From: an uncultured Eubacterium sp.
GTDB lineage: Bacteria; Bacillota; Clostridia; Lachnospirales; Lachnospiraceae
Reading direction: 5' to 3'
DNA: 6,477 nucleotides
Assembly: GCA_946412445.1 (NCBI GenBank)
Contig: CAMKHH010000072.1
Span: 1-6,477, forward strand
Shown: piece after piece, positions 1-6,370 of the stretch
Position numbering within the stretch: the stretch's first letter is position 1
How the letters are laid out: every line of letters starts with the position of its first letter
Notes under the pieces: generated by a model
Told to the model about the DNA's origin: nothing
Database searches by the model: none
What the model saw: only the letters and a program-made list of their open reading frames with translations
Translations under genes and position numbers: made by a program

Positions 1-1
1 G

Positions 2-115
2 GGATTTCTTATGACGCAATTTGATGTGGAAGAAAACACATTTGAAGCAAAGATACTTATTCCACGGCATATGCCTGTGGATGCCAAAGCCCGGTTAACA
101 GGTAAAGTCGTATAG
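2..115 (+). CDS. C-terminal end of an upstream gene, possibly a GHKL-type sensor histidine kinase
   Basis: Only this frame is open from the left edge of the window; it ends at TAG 113-115 after 37 codons. The other two forward frames stop within the first 25 bases. The in-frame ATG at 11 has no Shine-Dalgarno site before it, so the gene most likely starts outside the window. The visible tail has a Gly-Phe-Leu-Met segment, an acidic turn (DVEENTFEAK) and a strand ending ILIP, followed by about 16 polar or basic residues. That pattern resembles the last strands of GHKL ATPase domains in AgrC-like sensor kinases, which often end in a strand plus L-P. If correct, a two-component regulator would sit directly upstream of the pilus genes. 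The function is a weak inference from about 20 residues; the reading frame itself is more secure. Confidence 0.5.
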   Translation, partial: GFLMTQFDVEENTFEAKILIPRHMPVDAKARLTGKVV

Positions 116-150
116 AATGTGCCAATCACTTTGCTAATGATACTATACGA
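108..150. repeat. 8-bp perfect inverted repeat over the upstream gene's stop codon
   Basis: TCGTATAG at 108-115 is the exact reverse complement of CTATACGA at 143-150, with 27 bases between. The left arm includes the stop codon of the upstream gene. No U-tract follows the right arm (the next bases are AAAATGTG), so it is not a standard intrinsic terminator. It could be a long-loop RNA hairpin that ends or protects the upstream transcript, or a two-half operator. An 8-bp match within 45 bases of AT-rich DNA could also be chance. Confidence 0.3.
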
Positions 151-201
151 AAAATGTGTTGTTTGTACAAAAATTCACGTCGTTTACATCAAACTGATAA
201 A

Positions 202-230
202 TTGGAATATATTTCCTGATAGAATCTAAT
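202..230 (+). promoter_or_regulatory. Candidate sigma-A promoter for the adhesin gene
   Basis: TTGGAA (202-207, 4 of 6 matches to TTGACA) and TCTAAT (225-230, 5 of 6 to TATAAT) are separated by exactly 17 bases. Transcription would begin near 237 and leave a leader of about 73 nt before the ATG at 310. A second, poorer option nearby is TTTACA 183-188 with TATATT 208-213, but its 19-base spacer is long. The region is AT-rich, so chance matches are common. A promoter somewhere in 116-309 is likely if the adhesin gene is not simply co-transcribed with the upstream gene. Confidence 0.3.
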
Positions 231-240
231 TTAAAGATTC
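222..240. repeat. 6-bp inverted repeat overlapping the candidate -10 box
   Basis: GAATCT at 222-227 and AGATTC at 235-240 are perfect reverse complements with a 7-base AT spacer. The left arm overlaps the candidate -10 hexamer at 225-230 and the right arm covers the expected transcription start. That placement would suit an operator for a repressor. The short arms mean chance is a real alternative. Confidence 0.22.
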
Positions 241-309
241 GAAGTAAGCGTAATACGAAATAATACATTACTTTTTTGGTATGCATTTCAGGGAAAAGAG
301 GAAGGTAAG

Positions 310-3300
310 ATGATAAAACCACGTTATAAACCAAAACATTCCATAAGAACAGGCAGGGACTGCTGGCATAAGATAGTGTGCTTTCTTTTGGCCTTCACTA
401 TGATAGCAGCCTCCTTTCCCTCGGATGCATTTACAGTATTTGCTGAGAAAGTGCAAAATACGGATGCAGTGCTCCAACAAGATAGCGAAGAACTATCCGG
501 GGAGAATGGTGTGGAGACGGGTGGGAAAGAGTATGAGCCTGAGAAACCAGATGAGTCTGGGAAGACAGATTACCCAAACAGCATCAGCGGCTCGCTTTGG
601 CTGGATATCTCAGAAGATGCTGAACACGGTGTGTTCAACGGTGATGGCATCCGCCAAAGCGGTGAACAGCCCCTTGCCGATTATGAGGTCAGCTTATATA
701 AAGCAGACAATAAGGCTGATGCAGTCGAAACTGTAACAACCAATAGCGATGGTACATATAGATTTGAAAACATGGAGCCTGGAAGTTATGTAGTGGGGAT
801 ATCCGGTACCACAATTAATGGTACAGAATATCTGCTGCCTATTGCGGGGATTACTGCTGACAATCGGTTTGCGGATTTTAATGACGATTACACGACTGTA
901 TATTCCGAGCCTATCGCCATGGAGGCGGGTACACAGGCTGTGAATATTGATGCCGGGATGCGGACTCCGCCGGATGTAATGCCCTTTGGTGCGATTGAGT
1001 ATGCCGAGGATGAGTCGACCTTGCGTACGGCGTTTGCAAAGGTTGATAATGGTGGGACGATTCAGATTAAGAAAGATATTGAACTGCCTAAATCTATAAC
1101 GATTCCAGCAGGAAAATCCATCACGCTTACGTCTGCGCCTGGGGGACTCTATACGATTAAGCAGAGTTCGAGGGGGAACGGTGTAGTGCATTTTGAAGTC
1201 TCGGGTTCTCTGACGCTGAAAGATATTAGTCTTTCGGGCACAGCATATTCCTCAAGCGCTTCATCAAGTCAGGAGAGTGGCGGTGTGCGGATAAGTTCTA
1301 ATGGCATATTGACGATGGAAAGCGGTGCAAAGATTACAAAATGCTTTTCAGGTACGAATGGTGGTGCTGTTCATGTAGGCTCGGATGCTGTCTTTAATAT
1401 GAAGGGCGGTGAAATTTCAGCGAATTCTGCATATAAAGAGGGAGGTGGCGTCTTCGTGAATTCCGGTGGAGAATTTGTTATGGATGATGGCGAGATCTCT
1501 GGGAATTCGGTATACTTCGCTAGTGGCGGAGGTGTCTGTGTGCAGTCAGGTGCCACATTTACCATGAAAGGCGGCAAAATCTTTGGGAGTACATCAAACT
1601 ATGGGGCGGGTGCTGTCTGTACGAGTGGAACCGGAAGCAGCTTCATCATGGAAGGCGGCGAAATTTTTGACAGTACACTAGAATATGCCGGTGGAGGTGT
1701 CTGTGTATTTTCAGGTGCTACATTTACCATGAAAGCGGGGAAAATATACAATAATGAAATACGTTCTCAGGATGGTGGAGGTGTCTTTGTAGATGCTAAG
1801 AGCAGCTTTTTCATGGAGGGTGGTGAAATCTCCGGGAATAAAGCCGTTACCAACGGAGGAGGTGTCTATGTAGAAGCCCATTCCAAATATGCTGGGAGCA
1901 ACACGGGTACCTTTACTATGACTGGTGGCGAAATTTCTGGAAATGAAGCGAAGAATGGAGCAGGAGTCTATGTAAACAGCTACAACAACGTCATCGGTAC
2001 ATTTACGATGGATGGAGGACAGATTTCTGGGAATAAGGCCGCTGCCAACGGAGGCGGTGTCTATCTGAGTTTTAGAAATACTGCCGCTTATGCTTTCTTT
2101 AAGATGACCGGCGGTGAAATCTCCGGGAACACAGCAGGTGCAGACGGTGGTGGTATCTATACGATAAACTGTATATATGATCAGAATCCAATTAGTTCTC
2201 CAGCCTCATACTATAATAATATCAGTATTGCCAGCAGTGCAACGGTTGAGAAGAATACGGCGGGGGATGCTGTAGGTGCACAAGCGCCTCCCGGCAATTA
2301 TGACTACTATACAAATCGTACACCGAATCCTTTTGATGGATTGCTTTTGGACAATGACAATATCAACTATCGTAATCCGCACCTCAGAGCGTTGTTTAAA
2401 GCGAATAACGATAAAGTTCCCGCGGAACCGGATTATGCGATCCAGACCGGAAGCAAAGTCGCTACCTCGATTACAATGCCTACCTTGGCAGAGGCAGGAT
2501 TTACCGCACCGGATGGGAAAGTATTTCTAGGCTGGGCAGAGTCCAAGGGGGGAACTGCTGATGGCGGTAATCTGCCGGGGAAACAGGTAGTGATTTCTGC
2601 GAACAAAACTTTTTATGCAAGTTGGGGAACTGCAAGATATCTTGTATATCGGGATAGTGACGATGCCTTTATCGCCGGACGTGATACGCTTAAAGCTGCA
2701 GTTGCAATCTGCGACAATTATGCAGCAAGTGGTTCCTATACCATAGTAGCCACGCAGGACGATCCAGACATGGGACTTGGAGTTGAAATTCCGGCAACGA
2801 AGAAGATTACGCTTACCTCTGACAATACCATACGTACTATAAAACAAACGGATACTTCTTTAGATGGGCGCCATTTTGCAGTGAAAGGTGGCAGTCTTAC
2901 AATAAAAAATGTTGTTCTGGCAGGTATGGGCTCGCGTGCTACTGCGTTGCAGAGAAATGGCGGCGTGGAGATAGAAGAGGCTGGCAGTTTCACCATGGAA
3001 GAAGGTGCAAAGATTACGGATTGTTCCATTAATCAGAATGGAAGTGCTGTTCGTATAGCATCAGGTACCTTTACTATGAACGACGGTGAAATTTCCAATG
3101 GTTATACAAGAACCAGCAGTTACGGTGGTGCGGTCTCCATTACGGAAAAGGGAATCTTTACTATGAACGGAGGCAAAATCATCGGAAATGAAGCAGCAGG
3201 ACATGCTGGTGCTGTTTATGTAGCCGTAAAGCTAGGGGTAGGAGGGGGAACTTTCACCATGAACGGTGGTGAAATCACTGGAAATAAAGCAGGAGGAGAT

Positions 3301-4428
3301 GGGGGTGCTATTTATGCAGGAAAGTTAACACAGGGAACAAAACAGGAATTAGCGACCATTATCTTAAATGGCGGTAAAATATCAGATAATACAGCGGTCA
3401 AAAACGGAGGAGCCATCTACGTAGGGGATTATAAGTATACTGACCCCATTGAACCTGCAGCCGATTATTATAAAAAAATCCACATCTCGGATCAGGTGGT
3501 ATTCAGCGGCAATACAGCGGTGAAAACGCATATGCCTCCGAGTAATTATACCGATTTCACGAATCGGTCGGTGGATTCCTTTGACGGAATGCTGTTGGAC
3601 AATGATAATATCAACTACGAAAATCCTGCCAGAACGGTTGCATATCATGCAAACAATGGCAGTGAGGAAAAGTATTTCCAAAAGCTTCCAGGAAGCAGTA
3701 TAACCATTCCTGCGGCAGATGTTGGAACAGGAACAGGCGAGGCGAACTTTACTGCTCCGGAAGGAAAGGTCTTCGAGAAGTGGACCGAAAATGCAGACGG
3801 CACTGGAACTGCCTATGCGCCTGGAGATCTCGTTACTGTTACTGCTCAAGTTAAATCAAAAAGCCTATATGCCAAGTGGCGGGAAGCGGTGAAGGTGGAT
3901 TTAACGCTGTCGAAGACGGTGGAAGGCGATTATGGGGACAAAAACAAAGTGTTTGATTTTACGATTACGCTGCTGAATAACCAAGGTACGCCGCTTACCG
4001 GAACCTTTGCTTATACAGGCGGAACAATCTCCGGCTCTGGTGCAGCCGCTCCGTCAGACGATACACTTAACCTGGATAGTACAGGCAGTGCGGTCTTACA
4101 GCTCAAGCATGGGCAGACGATTACCGTAAAAAATATTCCGGAAACCAGCAAGGTGCGTATCAAGGAGGATGACACGATAGCCGCGGGTTACAGTACCACT
4201 TACAAGATTGATAATGGCAGTTCCAAAAGTGGCATGGACACGGGTGCTGTTACAATACCCGGCACCAACTGCAGGATTGACTTTGTGAATGCCCGTAGCA
4301 GTGTCGTTTCAGCCGGGGTATCCGGCGGTAGGATGCAAAATGCCATCTCCCTTTCAGGTACGGTACTGTCTCTGACAGGAGCCTGCTATGTCCTAAGTCG
4401 TTTTGTGAAGCGGAGGCGTCATGGATAA
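310..4428 (+). CDS. Giant secreted surface protein: SdrD_B-like, beta-helix and pilin-type domains; probable pilus tip/ancillary adhesin
   Basis: 1372 residues. The ATG at 310 follows a purine-rich AGGAAGG at 299-305. The N-terminus is a long signal peptide: basic up to about residue 21, hydrophobic 22-38, probable cleavage after VFA at 43-45. An acidic Glu/Asp/Gly linker (46-90) follows. Residues 92-216 look like an SdrD_B domain (NGDGIRQSGE calcium-loop-like motif, SDGTYRFENMEPGSY, terminal IDAGM). Residues 230-655 and 775-1075 are two beta-helix arrays with repeats of the form FTM-GGEISGN...GGGVYV. Each array ends in an InlB/Flg_new-type domain (about 692-772 and 1109-1190, closing FYASW and LYAKW). 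The last domain (1196-1330) resembles an FctA/Spy0128 module, with expected isopeptide residues K1202, E1286 and N1327. A C-terminal anchor (about 1344-1363) plus FVKRRRHG follows, but where xPTG or LPXTG is expected the sequence reads VVSAG (1332-1336). The 8-nt overlap with the next gene implies translational coupling. Adhesin function is inferred from architecture and from a position equivalent to cpa in FCT loci; the ligand is unknown. Confidence 0.85.
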   Translation: MIKPRYKPKHSIRTGRDCWHKIVCFLLAFTMIAASFPSDAFTVFAEKVQNTDAVLQQDSEELSGENGVETGGKEYEPEKPDESGKTDYPNSISGSLWLDISEDAEHGVFNGDGIRQSGEQPLADYEVSLYKADNKADAVETVTTNSDGTYRFENMEPGSYVVGISGTTINGTEYLLPIAGITADNRFADFNDDYTTVYSEPIAMEAGTQAVNIDAGMRTPPDVMPFGAIEYAEDESTLRTAFAKVDNGGTIQIKKDIELPKSITIPAGKSITLTSAPGGLYTIKQSSRGNGVVHFEVSGSLTLKDISLSGTAYSSSASSSQESGGVRISSNGILTMESGAKITKCFSGTNGGAVHVGSDAVFNMKGGEISANSAYKEGGGVFVNSGGEFVMDDGEISGNSVYFASGGGVCVQSGATFTMKGGKIFGSTSNYGAGAVCTSGTGSSFIMEGGEIFDSTLEYAGGGVCVFSGATFTMKAGKIYNNEIRSQDGGGVFVDAKSSFFMEGGEISGNKAVTNGGGVYVEAHSKYAGSNTGTFTMTGGEISGNEAKNGAGVYVNSYNNVIGTFTMDGGQISGNKAAANGGGVYLSFRNTAAYAFFKMTGGEISGNTAGADGGGIYTINCIYDQNPISSPASYYNNISIASSATVEKNTAGDAVGAQAPPGNYDYYTNRTPNPFDGLLLDNDNINYRNPHLRALFKANNDKVPAEPDYAIQTGSKVATSITMPTLAEAGFTAPDGKVFLGWAESKGGTADGGNLPGKQVVISANKTFYASWGTARYLVYRDSDDAFIAGRDTLKAAVAICDNYAASGSYTIVATQDDPDMGLGVEIPATKKITLTSDNTIRTIKQTDTSLDGRHFAVKGGSLTIKNVVLAGMGSRATALQRNGGVEIEEAGSFTMEEGAKITDCSINQNGSAVRIASGTFTMNDGEISNGYTRTSSYGGAVSITEKGIFTMNGGKIIGNEAAGHAGAVYVAVKLGVGGGTFTMNGGEITGNKAGGDGGAIYAGKLTQGTKQELATIILNGGKISDNTAVKNGGAIYVGDYKYTDPIEPAADYYKKIHISDQVVFSGNTAVKTHMPPSNYTDFTNRSVDSFDGMLLDNDNINYENPARTVAYHANNGSEEKYFQKLPGSSITIPAADVGTGTGEANFTAPEGKVFEKWTENADGTGTAYAPGDLVTVTAQVKSKSLYAKWREAVKVDLTLSKTVEGDYGDKNKVFDFTITLLNNQGTPLTGTFAYTGGTISGSGAAAPSDDTLNLDSTGSAVLQLKHGQTITVKNIPETSKVRIKEDDTIAAGYSTTYKIDNGSSKSGMDTGAVTIPGTNCRIDFVNARSSVVSAGVSGGRMQNAISLSGTVLSLTGACYVLSRFVKRRRHG
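1207..2256 (+). repeat. Coding repeats: first beta-helix array of the adhesin
   Basis: Residues 300-649 contain about 12 imperfect repeats. The core is an aromatic-Thr-Met strand, GGEISGN, then a Gly-rich turn and GGGVYV. Motif starts fall at residues 333, 361, 388, 416, 444, 471 and 499, a spacing of 27-28 residues. Later coils at 534, 564 and 596 are longer (30-35). Regular spacing with stacked Gly, Asn and aliphatic positions is the signature of a right-handed parallel beta-helix with one repeat per coil. It is part of the 310-4428 gene and not a separate element. Confidence 0.8.
1528..1735 (+). repeat. Near-identical DNA copies inside the first beta-helix array
   Basis: The 43 bases at 1528-1570 match 1693-1735 at 38 positions; the copies are 165 bases apart (55 codons, two coils). 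Four of the five differences fall together at 1542-1545 against 1707-1710. Conservation at DNA level, synonymous positions included, points to a fairly recent in-frame duplication of a two-coil unit or to gene conversion. Confidence 0.7.
2287..2379 (+). repeat. Linker block duplicated at 3535-3627
   Basis: Residues 660-690 and 1076-1106 align without gaps over 31 residues with 21 identities. They share NY, TNR, FDG and LLDNDNINY. The block joins each beta-helix array to its InlB/Flg_new-like domain. With the arrays and those domains it shows that residues about 230-772 and 775-1190 are two diverged copies of one large module. Confidence 0.75.
2893..3513 (+). repeat. Coding repeats: second beta-helix array of the adhesin
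   Basis: Residues 862-1068 carry about seven coils whose strand motifs start at 862, 893, 920, 949, 981, 1016 and 1057. The consensus is the same as in the first array (TFTMNGGEITGN, GGAIYVG). It is about five coils shorter than the first, so the two arrays have lost or gained coils since duplicating. It is part of the 310-4428 gene. Confidence 0.78.
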
Positions 4429-4981
4429 TACAGACGGAATGGAGACAACTCCACAGGAAAGCACAGTCCGGGAAAAGGGCGGGCAAGCAGTCTCCCTCTT
4501 TCGGGAGCTGGTAGCGCTGCTTCTGAAAATTGCAGGTGTAGTTTTGGCCGTATTCCTTTTGTTTACCTTTGTATACGGCATGCACCGCAACCTGGAGCCT
4601 GCTATGAATCCGGCAATCAAGGACGGCGACCTCGTCATCTTCTATCGGCTGGATAAGCATTATGTCTTTGGTGATGCACTTCTTCTGGACTATCAGGGCA
4701 AACGGCAGGTGCGCCGGGTGGTTGCCACGGCAGGAGATACGGTGGATATCACCGAGGAGGGTCTTGTTATCAACGGAGCATTACAGCAGGAGTCCGATAT
4801 CTATGAACCGACACACCGGTACGAAACCGGTATTGACTTTCCCGTAACAGTGGGCGAAGGCCAGGTATTTGTCCTGGGAGATGCCAGGGAAAATGCTACA
4901 GACAGCCGGGTATACGGCCTGGTTGAGATAAAAGACACCTTGGGGAAGGTAATGACCATCCTCAGAAGAAGAAGTATATAG
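4421..4981 (+). CDS. SipA-like pseudo signal peptidase I, probable pilus assembly factor
   Basis: 186 residues with signal peptidase I (S26) architecture: a cytoplasmic N-tail, one membrane segment (about 30-51), then boxes B to E. GGAGG at 4412-4416 supports this ATG, which lies inside the end of the adhesin gene (8-nt overlap, +1 frame). Box B reads EPAMNPAI (59-66), so the nucleophile normally in the SMxPT motif is Ala61 (GCT). Box D reads QVRRVVATAGD (96-106), so the general-base Lys of the usual KR pair is Arg98 (CGC). Box E is GDARENATDSR (153-163), where the Ser that supports the Lys in active enzymes is Ala159. The fold motifs GD, AGDTV and DSR are kept, so the loss is specific to catalysis and the frame is intact. 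S. pyogenes SipA, encoded between cpa and fctA, also lacks the Ser/Lys pair and is needed for pilus polymerisation. A chaperone or scaffold role for the pilin or sortase is inferred. Classical signal-peptide cleavage is unlikely. Confidence 0.85.
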   Translation: MDNTDGMETTPQESTVREKGGQAVSLFRELVALLLKIAGVVLAVFLLFTFVYGMHRNLEPAMNPAIKDGDLVIFYRLDKHYVFGDALLLDYQGKRQVRRVVATAGDTVDITEEGLVINGALQQESDIYEPTHRYETGIDFPVTVGEGQVFVLGDARENATDSRVYGLVEIKDTLGKVMTILRRRSI

Positions 4982-5013
4982 CATGGGAAAGGCGTTGCCA
5001 ACCCTTCCCCATG
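4982..5013 (+). other. Intergenic hairpin just after the pseudo-peptidase stop codon
   Basis: CATGGG (4982-4987) pairs with CCCATG (5008-5013). After one A-C mismatch, AAGG (4989-4992) pairs with CCTT (5003-5006), giving a 10-bp interrupted stem and a 10-base loop. It begins directly after the TAG at 4979-4981. No run of T follows, so a strong intrinsic terminator is unlikely. Possible roles are protecting the 3' end of the upstream message, a processing site that separates it from the pilin message, or partial termination. Confidence 0.5.
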
Positions 5014-5023
5014 AGTATATAAA
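4995..5023 (+). promoter_or_regulatory. Probable sigma-A promoter of the major pilin gene
   Basis: TTGCCA (4995-5000) matches TTGACA at 5 of 6 positions and TATAAA (5018-5023) matches TATAAT at 5 of 6, with an ideal 17-base spacer. Transcription would start near 5030, giving a leader of about 25 nt that already contains the AAGGAG site at 5043-5048. The -35 box lies in the loop of the 4982-5013 hairpin, so that hairpin would be absent from transcripts made here. A dedicated promoter fits the need for many more backbone than tip subunits. Confidence 0.6.
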
Positions 5024-5054
5024 TACAAAATAATCACACAATAAGGAGAGAATT

Positions 5055-6350
5055 ATGAAACGAAACAAGAAATTAAAAGCATTACTGTCGCTTGGAATGG
5101 CAGCAGTACTGAGTCTGGGAAGCCTGACGACTGTGTTTGCAGCCCCTGGTGCAACATCCGGTCCAAATGCTGACAACGTTAAAATCAAAAAGGTGCTGGA
5201 GATGAACGATGGAACAGAGATTCCGAGTACCGGATTTAACTTTGACTTTGAATTTACGGCGGATACATACAATGGTGAGGATAACGCAACAACACTTATC
5301 AATGGTGAAGCCATGCCGACTGTGGGAACCCCGATTTCGGGACTTAGCAAAGGAAAGCTCAGCATTGGATTTGACGAATCTTCGGATAATCCTGTTTCAC
5401 CTGCACCGAAAGCCGGTGTGAAAACCTATGAAAAGGAAACTGGTAAAATTTTTGATGGTGTAACATGGAAAGCCCCTGGTTCTTATACCTATATTGTAAA
5501 GGAGATTGCCGATACATACACCGTAGGTACAGGCGAAACCATGACTTACTCTGCAGATGAGTATGAAGTAACTGCATCTGTAGTTAACGGTAGTACGGCT
5601 GGAACCTACGTGATTGACAGCATTGGTGTAAAGAAACTTGATGACAACGGAGATCCCGGAGCAAAGATAGATGTAACACCGGGTGATGATAATGAATTTA
5701 AATTTACCAATGTGTTTGAAGTAAGAGCCGGTGGTGATGGAACAGATCCTGTAGCTGACAATGGCTCACTGCTTGTTAAGAAAACTGTGGATGGTGACAA
5801 AGCAGATAAAAACAAATACTTCGCATTTACTATTGATACCACGAAAGCAGGTACACAAACGAGTGCGAAATACAGAGCATATCTGATCGAAAACTCAAGT
5901 GTTATCACACCTACGACTGCAAATGGTACATTCACTGTTAAAACAGATGATAATAGTTATCCATATATTGAAGTTACTGCGGGCTCACCACTGTCAATTA
6001 ACCTGAAGCATGGCCAGGAGCTGAAATTCTTTGATATGCTGGTTGGTGCATCATTTAAGGCAGATGAAAGCGCTAATTTAAATTACAAGGCTAAAATCGA
6101 TCTGACAGTAAATGGAGCTTCCAGTACGATTACGAAAAATACAAATGAACTTGCTTCTACGGATTCAAAGAATATTGGTAAATTGACAAATGCCGCAGCA
6201 TTCACAAATACTTTTGATGAGGACTCTATTACAGAAACAGGTCTCACAGTAAACGATCTTCCGTTTATCGCAATGATCGTACTTGCTATCGGTGCATTGG
6301 GTGCATTTGTTGTAATCCAGTCCCGTAAGAAAAACTACTCTGGAAACTAA
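5055..6350 (+). CDS. Major pilus backbone subunit, FctA/Spy0128-like, with two isopeptide domains
   Basis: 431 residues; ATG preceded by AAGGAG (5043-5048) at a 6-base gap. The signal peptide has a KRNKK start, a hydrophobic core at 9-25 and likely cleavage after VFA at 27-29. Two domains follow the pattern of the S. pyogenes pilin Spy0128, where a Lys-Asn bond forms with help from a Glu. Domain 1 (about 40-222): K46 in KIKKVLEM, E150 in YTYIVKEI, N219 in FKFTNVF. Domain 2 (about 238-388): K243 in LLVKKTVDG, E338 in SFKADES, N385 in AAFTNTF. A Gly/Asp hinge (225-237) joins them. The tail has ITETG (392-396), a membrane segment (about 403-421) and QSRKKNYSGN, a sortase signal in which P of the FctA-type VPTG is Glu. 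The Lys joining subunits is not obvious, as no YPKN-type motif is seen; one between 190 and 216 would match the Spy0128 position. Its own promoter lies upstream and a probable sortase gene follows after 20 bases. Confidence 0.88.
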   Translation: MKRNKKLKALLSLGMAAVLSLGSLTTVFAAPGATSGPNADNVKIKKVLEMNDGTEIPSTGFNFDFEFTADTYNGEDNATTLINGEAMPTVGTPISGLSKGKLSIGFDESSDNPVSPAPKAGVKTYEKETGKIFDGVTWKAPGSYTYIVKEIADTYTVGTGETMTYSADEYEVTASVVNGSTAGTYVIDSIGVKKLDDNGDPGAKIDVTPGDDNEFKFTNVFEVRAGGDGTDPVADNGSLLVKKTVDGDKADKNKYFAFTIDTTKAGTQTSAKYRAYLIENSSVITPTTANGTFTVKTDDNSYPYIEVTAGSPLSINLKHGQELKFFDMLVGASFKADESANLNYKAKIDLTVNGASSTITKNTNELASTDSKNIGKLTNAAAFTNTFDEDSITETGLTVNDLPFIAMIVLAIGALGAFVVIQSRKKNYSGN

Positions 6351-6370
6351 TTAGACAGAAAGGACTCCAT

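Noticed and set aside
242..277. AAGTAA/TTACTT arms followed by six Ts, resembling an intrinsic terminator or attenuator in the adhesin leader
   Set aside because: The stem is only 6 bp, almost all A-T, with a 20-base loop; it would be too unstable to terminate transcription reliably.
694..1191. A 165-codon minus-strand open frame inside the adhesin gene
   Set aside because: Fully antisense to the SdrD_B and entry region of the adhesin; the translation is rich in Arg, Ile and Cys with no domain pattern.
3472..3478. Run of seven A residues in the adhesin gene as a possible phase-variation or slippage site
   Set aside because: Seven A residues coding Lys-Lys is common in AT-rich genes, the frame is intact on both sides, and there is no sign of a programmed alternative product.
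1207..3513. Regular repeats considered as a CRISPR array or tandem DNA satellite
   Set aside because: The repeats are imperfect at DNA level, keep the reading frame, vary in length and encode a beta-helix consensus; there are no identical repeats with unique spacers.
4421..4981. Annotation as an active signal peptidase I
   Set aside because: Overall similarity supports the family, but the Ser and Lys catalytic positions are Ala and Arg, so peptidase activity cannot be assumed.
4982..5013. Hairpin as a classical rho-independent terminator
   Set aside because: The bases after the stem are AGTATATAAATAC, with no T-tract, and the stem has an internal mismatch.
4781..5365. A 194-codon open frame on the minus strand spanning the pseudo-peptidase end, the intergenic region and the pilin start
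   Set aside because: It lies antisense to two well-supported genes with signal peptides, domains and Shine-Dalgarno sites; its translation has no recognisable domain and looks like the shadow of low-stop-density DNA.
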